Source of the DNA: Acanthochromis polyacanthus
Taxonomy: Eukaryota; Chordata; Actinopteri; Pomacentridae
Assembly (NCBI RefSeq): GCF_021347895.1
Contig: NC_067131.1
Location: forward strand, 31,467,411 to 31,531,410
DNA length: 64,000 nt
Reading direction: 5' to 3'
The position numbers and the translations under genes were made by a program. This document shows, in pieces, positions 11,457-22,398 of this stretch (position 1 is the stretch's first letter; every line of letters starts with the position of its first letter). Below the pieces are notes generated by a model that worked only from the letters and a program-made list of their open reading frames with translations, was not told the DNA's origin and did not search any database.

Positions 11457-12227
11457 AAAACGTGTGTTTATTTTTGTATTGTTGCATTGTGTAATTTTTT
11501 GAGTTGTTAAATCATTTATGTAACTCTTGCATACTTTGACATTAATTTTCTCTAAAATTTCACAGTAAAATCAGGTGATACTGTGCAGGTGCTAGCTGGG
11601 ATGACCCCTGAAAAGGCCATAGTGAGAGATCTTTGTCACCGCCTCAGGATTTGCAGATATTGAAAGTCAAAATCTGAATAACAGCATGTATTTTCAGCGG
11701 ACGTCTGTCAGCCTGGCTGCTCAGCGCCTGTGATAACATTATGGTATTACGCAGAATAGCCGCACAACGCCCAGCGGCTCACCTGACCGCAGTTTAACGG
11801 AGTGATTCCTCTGACAGAAGCAGATCGCTGTAGTGAGGAGGATGGCGCCCAGTTTCACTACTAAAGGTTCCTACTACTAGCTTAACCCTATAATTCTTGA
11901 ATCATTAAGTAATTGACAGAAAATTCGATTTTTTTCGGGTTAAAGGTTAAAATGCTGTAAAATGCATGGAAAAACGAGTAGCGGAAGTGACGTACTTTTC
12001 ACACATGCGCAGTACAAATCGGGTTTCCGGGACGGATCGGGTAGCGACACAGCACCTGCTGCACCTTTCTTCTTCGGTGGTGTCTGTGTAAAACAATGTC
12101 CAACATGCAAACAGCACACCTAGCGCCATGAAGCACAAAATGCAGGTGTAAATCAATGACATCTTACAATTACAATGCCCTGTCTTTTAACTAATAAAGA
12201 CACATATATAAAGAACTTTACATAAGT

Positions 12228-12900
12228 TTGTTTGTTTGTTTTATTAAGATCCCCTGTCAGCTTTTGCAAAGCAGCAGCTGTTCTTCCTGGAGTCTTCATA
12301 ATTTCATTTGTGACAACACCAAAAAGCAACATGTACACAAAATACATACAAATCAAATTACAAAATACATAAACAATCCGTACAAAAATACACATATACA
12401 ATACAAATAACATACATATACAAAACCTGTCCTAACCAAAAGCATACAACACATAATATTCCCATCTTGAATTATAAAAATAAACTGTTCTTCTTCAAAG
12501 ATACCATGACCTAACAGTAATAATTAAAGAATAATCTACCTCAGAAACCAACCATAACATAAATCACATAAACAGTGACATTACAGTCACTACATTTAAG
12601 TTTAAGATTTAATTTAATGAATTATTGTAGTTTACAAATTTCTATTCCCAAGCAACCCACTAAATTAATAACTAAAATTTTGTGCTACATAATGCTCTTT
12701 TAGTTTAATTTTAAAGTTTTCAATATTCCCCGTTTTTGAGAAAATCTGGATGTTATCACTCGCTCCCGACAAAAGCATCAGTTTTTTAAAATATTTTGGA
12801 TTTCGATTAATTAGACAATGAACAAATTGACGTAATTTCCTGGTGGGTGTGTTTATGCAGCCTATTAAATACTTTTTCCCCATGAAATAAAGTACAATCC
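12228..12900 (-). mobile_element. LINE 3'-end fragment inside the 4-kb element
   Basis: On the minus strand the segment ends with a GGAAGAACAGCTGCTGC block, GGGGATC and AATAAAAC, the same kind of 3' tail as the LINE fragment at 6666-7066. The 72-codon frame at 12665-12883 may be its C-terminal remnant, but I do not recognise it with confidence. Confidence 0.4.
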
Positions 12901-13089
12901 ATACATCATGGTCCGGTGTTCATTGTTTGTTTTGTTCACTGACATAGTGCAATAAAGTTTTGTTTTTTAAACCATCCAGTACCGTGATGAATATTGAATG
13001 AATATGGCATCTCGTTTACATCTCTAATTAAGGAGCAAGAAATTTACTGACGTTGATTTATGATTCAAGACAAGCAGAGGACACACTGT

Positions 13090-13910
13090 GTGTCCCTTTA
13101 ATGTCCAAAAGGCCAATTAAGGTCAAAATCTCACAGATTCTTTGACCAATTTGGACCAACCTGCACATGCTTGATATTGGGTCCTAAACCAATACTGGTG
13201 TACGTTTTCAGACCACCAGGACTTACAACGGCAAAATAGGAGCAAAGAAGACACTGGAACAGGGGCCTTTGTTAAAATGAATGAGAAACAGTGTGAGAAC
13301 ATCAATCAAAGTGCACCAAAGTGCATAAAGTCATAGAACAGGGTGTGCTGAATGCTCTGGGAGCAAGTCTGCAGTGAAAACACCTTTTATGGGGTCAAGG
13401 GTCACTAAATCTGAAGACTTCAAATGAAGGAGACATTTTGTGCAACAAGTATCATAAAAGTCATTCCCAGTGGAATTCAAGTCTGATATTGTGTGGGACT
13501 ATTCAGAGCAGTCACATGAAGCACTGTATCTGTTTTCAAGGGTCTAGGCCCACGGGAACCTGCTTTTTTCAGCAGTGAGGCCTGCTAGTAGTGATGAAGC
13601 CTGAGGCCTTCAAACATGTAAAAATCATTCCTGCTCGGTCATTTTTGGGTCTAGTGACACCAAATCGGACACACTCCTACTAGACCACCCCCTGACCTTG
13701 CATATTTTTTTCAGAGAGTTAGCTCAAAAGGGGCCCGAGCACGGCCCTGTTTCTGACTCTACGGTTAACCCTTTAATGTCCAAATGCTTCAAAACGGGCT
13801 AAAAAGGTCAAAATCTCACACAATCCTTCACCAATTTGGACCAAACTGCACAGGTTCTAGATATAGAGGCTAATGTGAACGCTCATGCACGTTTCAGACC
13901 TCCAGGGGCC
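13090..13910 (+). repeat. Two diverged direct repeats inside the 4-kb element
   Basis: Copies at about 13090-13250 and 13755-13910 share CCTTTAATGTCCAAA, AAGGTCAAAATCTCACA and the motif CCAATTTGGACCAA, followed by a block with TTTCAGACC.CCAGG. The similarity is clear by eye but interrupted. The end of the first copy also has an inverted partner at 14615-14670. Confidence 0.65.
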
Positions 13911-14672
13911 CTGAAGAAGGAATGAGGGGCAAAAAAAAACAAAGCGCATTTTTTCAGTTCTCTATACTTCTATCCATGGTTGTGCTGTTTTCATAGAGGC
14001 ACACAACTTTATATTGCAGTAAAAACAATGAGCCCAGGGGGATTTAAAATACGACTGGAGCAACTAGAAACTACTTCAGGGAGTTAATGACACACCAGCA
14101 TAGCAGCACAACTACAGCAACAACAAATAACACAACATCTACAGAGAAAAATATCATTACTGCTCTCCTCATTATTACAAAATATACAGACTCTTTATAT
14201 ATGAGGAACCATAAACACGCTAAAGACACAATAAAGTAGCCAAAAAAAGGTAATGAATAAAGTTTCACACAAACAGACCTAAGTTTTGTGTGTGTGGGCA
14301 AAGTGTTCTTTTCAGAGTCAGTCAGCGCAGCACAGTGAGGTGCACCAAAGAAAATTAATGATAAAATGATGACTAAATGCTGAGATGTTATGATGAATAA
14401 AACAAAGATTTTTCAGTGATGGAATATTCTTTTCCACTTATACAATGACTGCAAGGAAATTGTGCTGCAACCAAACAGCAAACTCTTTGAATGAACAATA
14501 AAGGCAACATGGAAATGCAGAAAATTACAGTTTGTCAAACGTCTGCTTGAAGCTGCTTCAAAAACGAGTTCATCTCTATGGATCCCTGCGTTAAAATGTA
14601 CAAGTTTACAGCAGTCTTTTTTGCTCCTATTTTGCCGTTCTACGTCCTGGTGGTCTGAAAACGTACACCAAA

Positions 14673-15093
14673 CGTTTTTGGCAGCGTCCTAATCAACCAG
14701 CATAACATACAAAACGTGACACTGTCACAATTTAATGCCGTGAAGTGAAATTCAGCGTAAAAACAAACCAAACCACAGATCATTTCCAATAACTGAATGG
14801 ATAATGTGAAAGTGTTATATATATTTCTCGCTAAAAATGTCATCAAAATGTTTTTTTCTGTCCAAACTATCTTAAAATAATGCATTTTCCACGGAAAATA
14901 AAAGGAATAGCCGCCATGTTTTCATTTTGAGAAGCCTGCAGCAAGCAGTCACGTGACCCTTCGTCAGACCCATAGAAAAGAATTGGGGGAAAAAACGTGA
15001 GCATCTCACAATTTTCAGGGCCAAATTGTGAGATTGTAACGTTTTGCATTGTGGACAAATGTGACTATGTCACAATTTGATGTGAGACTGGGT
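14673..15093 (-). repeat. Right terminal inverted repeat of the 4-kb element
   Basis: The reverse complement of 11041-11456, with only scattered single-base differences and small indels. This suggests a fairly recent insertion, or homogenisation of the two ends. Confidence 0.9.
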
Positions 15094-16715
15094 TGACAGA
15101 AGACTATCTCACAAGACACCGACTCCCAGGCTGTGGGGGACCAGAAGTGGGTCAAAGATTGGAATCTATTCTTCAATAGGTTTGATCAGGTTCCTGATAC
15201 TCCCCCACCCACACGTCTTCTTTCACAACCTTCAGCACACAACCACCTCCCACTGCTTCTCCTGACAAATGTCCACCCCACCATCCACACCATCTAACAC
15301 CCAGCCTCCTTCCTCCAGCCTTTCCTTCACATCCACCCGGGTGAAGAACCAGTTCAGGAGGATGAAGATGAAGAAAGCTGCGGGTCTGGATGCATCAGCT
15401 CCATTCTCCTCTAGTCCTGCTCAGACCAGCTGTTCAGGATGGAGCAGATGTTCATCATGAGCCTGAAGGGATAGAACCACAGCAGTGGAAGACGTCCTGC
15501 ATGGTACCAGAGCCCAAAACATCCCAAAGACCTCAGCAGCTACAGGCCAGCGGCACTGATGTCTAATCTGATGAAGGCTCTGGAGAGGCTGGTCCTCGAC
15601 CATCTCTGCCCTCTGGTGAGCTCATTGATGGATCTGCTACCAGCCTGGCATCAGTGTGGAGGACGCTGTCATCTTCCTCCTGGACAGAGCTCTGTCCCAC
15701 CTGGAGAAGCCTCCAAGCACTGTGAGAACCATGTTCTTTGATTTCTCCAGTGTTTTTAATACGATTCAGCCGGTTCTCCTGAGGGACAAGCTGGAGGTCA
15801 CAGGGGTGGATCACCACCTCTCATTCTGGATTCTGGACCACCTCACAGACCACAGTTTGTGAGGACACAGGACTGTGAGTCTGACAAGGTGGTCTGCAGC
15901 ACAGGGGCTCTACAGGGAATGATCTTGGCTCCGTTTCTTTTCACTGCAGACTTCATGGACCATCAGCCAGCTGTCATCTGCAGAAGTTCTCTGATGACTC
16001 TACGACCGCTGGTCTCATCTCAGATGATGATGATCGGGAGTACAGAGAACTGAACCAGGACTTTGTGGACTGGTACCAGCAGAATTGTCTCCAGATCAAC
16101 TCAGTCACACACCCCTAACATCTATGAACATCCAGGACATGGACATGGAGAGAGAGGACTCATACAGGTACCTGGATGTTCACCTGAACAATAACCTGGA
16201 CTGGTCAGACCACACTAGTCCACTTTACAGGGAGGGTCAAAGCAGACTGTCTCCTGAGGAGATGGAGGTCTTTGGGGTGCAGGGGGTGATCCTAAAGGAT
16301 TTTATGACTCTGGTGGCATCAGTCATCTTCTATGGAGTGGTCTGCTGGGGCAGCAGCATCTCAGCTGCTGATAGGAGGAAACTTGATCAAGAAGACCTGC
16401 TCTGTCCTGGGGAGCCCCCTGGACCCAGTGCAGGTGGTGGGAGGAAGGACTGTTGGACAGCGTCTTCCACCCCATGCAGGACACACTGAGTTCTCTGGAT
16501 CTCCTTTAGTGGCAGACTGATCACCCTGAGTGTATGAAGGAGCGTTAGCTTCTTCCTTCCTGCTGGTATCAGACTCTAGAACCAGCTAACAGCAGATCAA
16601 ACACTGACTTAATGACAGCTGGCAAACTATCATGTGCAATAAACCAAAGTGCAATTCATTTATGTATGTATCGTTACATTTTGGGTTGTTAGTGTCTTTG
16701 TGTTCTATTCTATTC
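15094..16715 (+). mobile_element. Plus-strand LINE, reverse transcriptase half (right part of a split element)
   Basis: Broken frames encode RT-like blocks in order: KKAAGLD (about 15370), MKALERLVLDHL (15570), a block at 15714-15755 with MFFDFSSVFNTIQP (the usual DFSSAFNTI motif), LQGMILAPFLFT (15913), and SYRYLDVHLNNNLDWS (16162). The 3' end has a short TTCTA repeat near 16705. It continues the endonuclease half at 10190-11040. Confidence 0.75.
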
Positions 16716-17599
16716 TATATTTGTGTCTAAAATGACTTAAGAATGTAGATCTGGACCTGTAGACTGGGTCTGTCTGCATCATGGAAAAATGCATCAGAGA
16801 AACATCTGACTGAGAGACTTCACAGATGAACACACAGATGAAGATCAATGAGTTGGGCTCAGATGGAGTCCAGATGTTTGATAGAACCTGACCAGGACTA
16901 CCACAGAGGATGCATGGTCCTGACAGTGAAGCACAGAGGTGGAGGTATGATGATCTGGGGCTGCATGAGGGCAAAAATGTTGGTGAGATGACATTTCTAA
17001 GAATAAAATTGAGTGGATATTTGCTCACAATGACTCAAAAATAGTCCAGAATGACCTAAAATTGTAGAAAATAACTCAAAATGTCCAGAATGACTTAGAA
17101 GTTGCTCAGATGAGCTCCAAATAGTGCAGACTGACTCATATTTCATCCAGGGTTAATCCAAAGTTGTGTCCATCAGGAGTTCAAAGTGTCCCAAAACGAT
17201 CAAATTCCATCCGATTAGTCTGAATGTTGGCTTGAGGCCAATAAAAGAGTTTCTGGGTTTTTAAAGAGTCAGAGAAGCAGAACCTCCAGCTGAAAAAAAA
17301 AAATCATTCAATCAAAAATTTTATTTATAGAGCACTTTACAACAGTCATGGTGACCAAAGTGCTTTCCAGTTAAAAACAAAGATTAAAATAAGAAATAAA
17401 AGCAGATTAAAAGGTTCTGTTTTACTGTAAACTGTGCGTAAAAGTCAACGGAAAAGCGCATTTTACGCATCTCCATGAGTTCTGATCCTCTGATTGTTTA
17501 TTAGAACTGTCTGATTTCACGTTAAAGTCCGGTTCTGAAGAAGTGCGCTCTAATCTAAGTCCAGTTTCTGGGTCTGGAGGAGGAGCGGATACCAGCAGA
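16716..17599. other. Region upstream of mpst copy B
   Basis: It contains a Tc1-like relic at 16850-17010 (a KHRGGGMMIWGCM-like plus-strand remnant), loose TGACTCAAA-type repeats at 17030-17230, and a short piece of a common fish repeat at 17310-17380 (TTTATTTATAGAGCACTTTA). No gene was seen. Confidence 0.5.
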
Positions 17600-17602
17600 T
17601 AT

Positions 17603-17610
17603 TTATAAAA
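17603..17610 (+). promoter_or_regulatory. Possible TATA box of mpst copy B
   Basis: TTATAAAA lies 37 bases before the ATG at 17648. If used, it would place transcription start only 10-20 bases before the start codon, which is short, so real initiation may be elsewhere. No matching box sits before copy A. Confidence 0.3.
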
Positions 17611-17647
17611 CGTTTCCAGACTCGGTGCGCACTATCAGACCTCCATC

Positions 17648-18236
17648 ATGGCGGCTCAGACCAGAGCTGTGGTCTCCACTCAGTGGCTCATAAACGCCGT
17701 CAGAACCAACCAGGTCGGTCCGAAGCTGCGGGTTCTGGACGCTTCGTACCACCTGCCGCACATGAACCGGGACCCCACGGCGGAGTTTGCGCAGCGGCAC
17801 ATTCCCGGTGCGTCGTTCTTCGACATCGACGCCTGCAGCGACCAGAACTCCGGACTGGACCAGATGTTACCGGAACCCAGCAGCTTCTCCCGGTACGTCG
17901 GAGAGCTCGGAGTCAGCAACGACACGCACGTCGTCGTGTACGACTGCAGCGACTTCGGCTCGTTCAGCGCGCCCCGGGTGTGGTGGATGTTCCGGGTGTT
18001 CGGCCACAGCTCGGTGTCGGTTCTGGACGGAGGGATGCGGGGCTGGATGGCTGACGGCGGCCCGCTCACTGCAGAGTCCAGCCGGCCGGAGCGCACCGAC
18101 TTCAGGGCGACTCTGAACCGGTCCTGGGTGAAGACCTACGAGGAGATTCTGGAGAACATCAGAACCAAGCGGGTCCAGGTGGTGGACACCAGGTTTGAAG
18201 GCCGGTACCGAGGAACCGAGCCGGAGTTCAGAGACG
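17648..18236 (+). CDS. mpst: mpst copy B coding exon 1
   Basis: Encodes residues 1-196 plus the first base of codon 197, ending at a GTGAGA donor. It has the same length and phase as the copy A exon at 2356-2944. Long runs are identical to copy A at silent sites too, with abrupt change after GTGGTGGA at about 18185. Confidence 0.95.
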
Positions 18237-20719
18237 GTGAGAGTCAGAAGGTTCTACAGATGTTCTGAAGGAAGCAGTCTGTATCAGACAACTTTAAAGT
18301 TTCCTCTTTTCCTGGTTCCAGCATTCAGTTTAAGTTAAAAGACTCAAAGTGAAACAGATTCTTACTAAATAATGTCAATGAATTCATAATAGAACAAATT
18401 AAACAATCCCTGACATCACTGGGGATTGTCCATCTTTTTGTGGGGACTTTGAGTCTTTGTTGTGAGTTTGCATCTTTTTGCGGTGACGTTGCAGCTTCAT
18501 GTGGTAATTTTTTGCGTCTTTTCATGGTGATTGGTCTCTGTGACGTGACCCTGAAGTTTTTGTGATATTTTTGCATCTTCTTGTCGTTTCTCATGTTTTT
18601 GTGGAACTTTCATGTCGTCGTCTAATTTTGTGTCTGTTTTTTTGTCTTGTTTTGTGTCTCATTTTGGAACTAAAACCAGATTTATTGCTCAGTCTGTGAC
18701 ACCTGGATGGATTTAAACTGATCTAGTGTCAGTTTTTCCCAGAACTCAGATGTTTCTCCTCCTAAATGTCCTGGTTCTATCTGCTGGACTGATGAAGTTC
18801 TGAGGCTCAGAAAGGATGGAAAAAATCCATTAAAAAGTGATAAATCTGGACCCACCTCTGTGGAACTCTGGAAATATTTCCAGTGTGAAGGTGGAGCTCT
18901 GGTCATTAGTGAAGTTGCTGGAGATCAGCTGACTGTGATGAGGTTGGGAGGAAGCGGTGGAGTTTGTCCTGAAACGACCCAGAGCTCTGGTTATATAATC
19001 GTCCTGTCGGCTGTTTACAGCAGAACACAGATGTTCACGTTCACTGCAGTCACAAAATGAGTGTTTGAGCAAAAACCAGAGTGAAGCATGGAGGTAGTTC
19101 TGGAGAATCAGCTGGAACCAGAGGGAAGAAGTTTTTCTCTCAAGTTAGAAGAACTTCTTTTTAAACCTGTGGGTCAAATCAAAAGTTTGAAAATGTGGAA
19201 AAAAACCTATATTTTCACAGTGAAATTTCTGATGTCCACATTTTCAACATTTTTAGGAATTTTTTAAACATTTTTTGTGGAAAAAGGAAATGTTAAAACA
19301 ATGTTTCTTGAAGAACATTCACATAAAAATCAACCAAAATCCAGCAAATTTTTCGGGATTTTGGTTAATTTTATGTGAATGTTCTTAAGGAAAATATCAG
19401 AAGTTTTATTGATGAATATGGTATAATTTTAGATATTTTTAGGATTTTTTTGGAAGATTTTTACTCATTTTTTGAAAAAATTTACAAGAATTTTCTTGCG
19501 AAATTTGGGGGATTTTTTTCAATAAAACTTTTAAGGAATTATTGGAATTTTCTTCTTGACAGTTTTGCAAATTTTCAGAAATTTGTGGAATTTTTTGCAG
19601 ATTTTTTGGATTTTTTTCAGACAAGGAAGCAATATTTTTTGGTGGCTGTAAATGAAGACAACAGGAGGGTTAAAGTTCTAAAGTGGACTGACTTTTACTG
19701 AAGAGACGTTTTAAGTGAAGTTCTACAGAAATGACAAAGTAAAGCAGAACAGAGGGACCAGGTCGCGTTTCTTGATGTTTTGCAGTTTTTACATCTTATC
19801 TGGGTGCAGATCCAGAGGAAATAATCCCTAAATCTGTACATTCCTCAGAGTCATTTCCTTCCAGCCTGGATCCTGTTTGGATCTGCGGTTTAACACATGG
19901 AATAATCACTGACTGCATGTTTGCTGTGGGAAAATAAGCTGCTGGAATGTGAGTTTTGAATATGTTTGTGTTGTTTTTTTTGGGCAACAGTGGAAGGCAG
20001 ATCAGGAAAGACCAGATGGAATGAGATTTTGAGCTATAAATATGATATAAATGCAGTGAAACGATACCAGAAGGAACAGACTTAATGTGGACTCTACTGT
20101 GATAAAATCTTGGAGCTCATCTGGGCAAATTCTCAGCCATTGTGGGACATTTTAAGTTATTCTGAGCAACATCGGGTCCTTCTGGACTCATTTTGAGTCA
20201 CTGTGGTTAAAAATCAGGTCAGTTTTGTTCTTAGAAATGTCGTCTCGCCAACACTTTTTGCACTCATGAAGCCCCTTACATGACACTTCCACCTCCGTGC
20301 TTCACTGTGGGAGTCCGTTATGAACCTTCAAAGGCCTGGAACTCTGAAGGTATTCATAGTTGATAAAGAATCAGACTGATCAGATGTGATGTTAACCCCG
20401 TCCTGCTGTCTGTCCTCCAGACGTCCTACCTGGACATTTCCCTGGAACCATCAACATGCCGTTCACCAGTTTCCTGGACGACAGTGGGAAGCTGCATGGA
20501 GCTGAGCGTCTGTCTGAGGTGTTCCAGGAGGCAGGCGTGGACCTCCAGAAGCCTCTGTGGGCGACCTGTGGTTCAGGTGTGACGGCCTGTCAGGTAGCTC
20601 TGGCTGCTCACCTGCTGGGACACCCCGGGGTTTGTATCTACGACGGGTCCTGGTATGAGTTCTTCAAAAGGGCGTCTCCAGAGTACATCATCTCTGAATC
20701 AGAAGCCAAGAAGGTCTGA
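17648..20719 (+). CDS. mpst: 3-mercaptopyruvate sulfurtransferase, copy B, complete two-exon coding region
   Basis: The two exons 17648-18236 and 20421-20719 join with a split Asp codon to give 295 aa, close to the roughly 297 aa of vertebrate MPST. Rhodanese domain 1 covers about residues 15-145. Domain 2 covers about 165-290 and has the active-site loop CGSGVT with the catalytic Cys at residue 246 (codon 20567-20569). CGSGVT separates MPST from thiosulfate sulfurtransferase, which has CRKGVT in the same loop. The enzyme transfers sulfur from 3-mercaptopyruvate and acts in cytosol and mitochondria. The start ATG fits the copy A start and a good context (CATCATGG). A Cys at residue 100 (VVYDCSDFG) replaces the Gly of copy A. 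rab40b follows on the same strand 3.9 kb downstream. Confidence 0.95.
18237..20420 (+). other. mpst copy B intron
   Basis: This 2.2-kb intron runs from a GTGAGA donor to a CTGTCCTCCAG acceptor. It carries loose CTTTTTGTG-type repeats (18420-18660), an AT-rich dispersed repeat (19190-19680) also found at 22399-23160, and a Tc1-like relic on the minus strand at 20215-20340. No extra exon is apparent. Confidence 0.85.
19190..19680 (+). repeat. AT-rich dispersed repeat, copy 1
   Basis: Shares an ordered series of blocks with 22399-23160: TTTGAAAATGTGGAAAAAAA, TTTCTGATGTCCAC, GAATGTTCTTAA, GGAATTATTGGAATTTTCTT. It contains an inverted stretch around 19312-19388 (AAGAACATTCACATAAAA with its complement). 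Its long open frame is a product of A/T bias, not a gene. Confidence 0.7.
20421..20719 (+). CDS. mpst: mpst copy B coding exon 2, catalytic exon
   Basis: Encodes the end of codon 197 to residue 295 and the TGA stop, including GHFPGTINMPF, the CGSGVTAC loop and the C-terminal YDGSWYEFF segment typical of the family. It joins exon 1 in phase. No equivalent exon was found for copy A in the window. Confidence 0.95.
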
Positions 20720-21617
20720 AGCATCGCTGTGAAACCAAGAAGCAGAGAGTTAGATCAAGATTTCTGCTCTTACACTGCTATGAAATGTGAATTAATGTCC
20801 GATTCTTCAAAAACACACTCAGGTTTGGGTGCTACCGTCATAAAAAGGCTGTAAAACTGAGAGATGTTTGTTTAGAGGTTCATGTGGCAGCAGCTAAAAA
20901 AGAACTGAAAATTAAAGAGTAACTAAAAGTAAGCAGCTGGAAATGAAATAAACAGTGAAGGAAAATGTCAAAATGAGCAAAATAAACTTGAAAACAGCAG
21001 CTAAGAAAACATAAAATAGCGACTGAAAATCAAAGTGAAGAACAGCTGAAGATGAATTTAGACAGTGAAGGAAAACATCAAAACAAGCGTCTCTAAACCA
21101 AGATAAACAGCAACTTAAAAGGGCTTCAAAGAGCTACTGAAAAACAACTGAAAATGAAATATTACAGTGATTGAAAGCAAAACTAAAGGTCAACTGAAAA
21201 CAGTGACTCAAAGTCTGACTAAAAAACACCTAGAAACAACTGAAAACAAAGGAAAACTGGAAATTAAAATGAAACAGTGACAGAAAAACATCAAACGAGC
21301 CTCTCAAATCAAAAACAGCGACTTAAAAAGACGTTAAACAGCATCTGAAAAGAGCTAAAAACAATGACGGGAAGTTTCAATGAAACTGTGACTGAAAATG
21401 TCTGAAAAGAGCAACTGAGAATTCATTTAGTGAAAGAAAACATGAAAATGAGCGTCTCAAAACCACATTAAACAGGATATAGAAACATCTGCAAACATCT
21501 GCAAACTGGCCGTAAACCACGGTCGAAAACAGAAACTGAAAAAGATAAAAACAGAGACTTACAGTGAAATTAAACAGACACTGAAAATGAATAAACAGCG
21601 ACTGAAAACCCCTCAAG

Positions 21618-21703
21618 AACCAACAGAACCGACAGAACCGACAGAACCAACAGAACCTACAGAACCAACAGAACCGACAGAACCGACAGAACCAACAGAA
21701 CCG
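21618..21703. repeat. 9-bp minisatellite (CAGAACCRA)
   Basis: About ten tandem copies of CAGAACCGA or CAGAACCAA. On the minus strand it produces a long open frame rich in Phe, Cys, Trp and Arg that is an artefact of the repeat. Confidence 0.9.
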
Positions 21704-22176
21704 TGCTGAGCTGCACCTCCTCTGTTGGTCACATGACAACCATCATCAGTCACGTGACTCAGACTTGGACCAATTTACAGAGATACAAAAAACCCAAAAC
21801 ATGACCGTCTCACAGCTTTGCTTCCTGTGATGTAAACTGTCCTCATGTTGTGGAAGTAGAGTTCACATAAGAAGCTGCACTCTGCCGCCCGGCCAGCAGG
21901 GGGCGCCTCCTGTTAAAAGCTGATCTGAGTGCTTAGAAAACAACAGAATAAATGAGACTGGACTCTCCTCATGCTGCTGAAGCCTGAATATGAACATTAA
22001 GATGTAAATAATTATATTTAATTCACTGAACATGAGTTGAATTTACAGTAAACAAGGAGCTGCTGATCCACAGCTTTACTTTTTACTCCTTTTTATATTT
22101 TTGATTCTACATTTTATTCGATGTCCAGTTTGCACATAATTCACACTGCTGTCATTATTAAAGCACTGTAAGTTCA

Positions 22177-22203
22177 AATAAAAGTTTTAGTTTTATCAAT
22201 AAA
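22177..22203 (+). terminator. Possible polyadenylation signals of mpst copy B
   Basis: AATAAA occurs at 22177-22182 and 22198-22203, each followed by a T-rich stretch. Earlier AATAAA motifs also exist near 20947, so the true cleavage site is uncertain. Confidence 0.3.
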
Positions 22204-22398
22204 GTTTAAACTGCTTTTAAAAAGACGACTGTTTTTCTTTTGATTTTCAAAACTACAGCAGAACAAGATGTTACTAAAACCACTGAGATCATGAGGATGA
22301 AAACAACAACAACAAGTAAATAAATACTTAATTCTACGACAGAAATGAAACCGGTGAAATACAGTTTAACCCTCGTGTCGTCCAGATTGGCCCGTTTT

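Larger units (their letters stand above)
11041..15093. mobile_element. 4-kb element with about 420-bp terminal inverted repeats, no transposase seen
   Basis: Left end 11041-11456 and right end 14673-15093 are near-identical inverted copies, both starting ACCCAGTCTCACATC. It splits a plus-strand LINE, whose endonuclease lies to the left and RT to the right, so it behaves as an insertion. The interior (11457-14672) holds only short frames, a LINE fragment, a pair of direct repeats and an extra internal inverted repeat (13197-13246 with 14615-14670). No DDE or other transposase motif was recognised. Flanking bases do not give a clear target-site duplication. The superfamily is unknown. Confidence 0.75.

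Noticed and set aside
3125..17230. The TGACTCAAA arrays on both sides of the mpst spacer as part of one inverted duplication
   Set aside because: Both arrays are in the same orientation, whereas an inverted duplicate would have them reversed. Similar arrays also occur far away.
17680..18116. Several long alternative-frame and antisense open frames over both mpst first exons
   Set aside because: High GC content suppresses stops in all frames. The MPST frame is the only one matching a known family.
19375..19701. Plus-strand frame of 108 codons in the mpst intron, rich in Phe, Ile and Lys
   Set aside because: A product of AT-rich dispersed repeat sequence, also found at 22399-23160 with a broken frame. 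No start context or domain.
21377..21739. Minus-strand frame with repeated FCRFCWFCRF
   Set aside because: Product of the 9-bp CAGAACCRA minisatellite read on the other strand.
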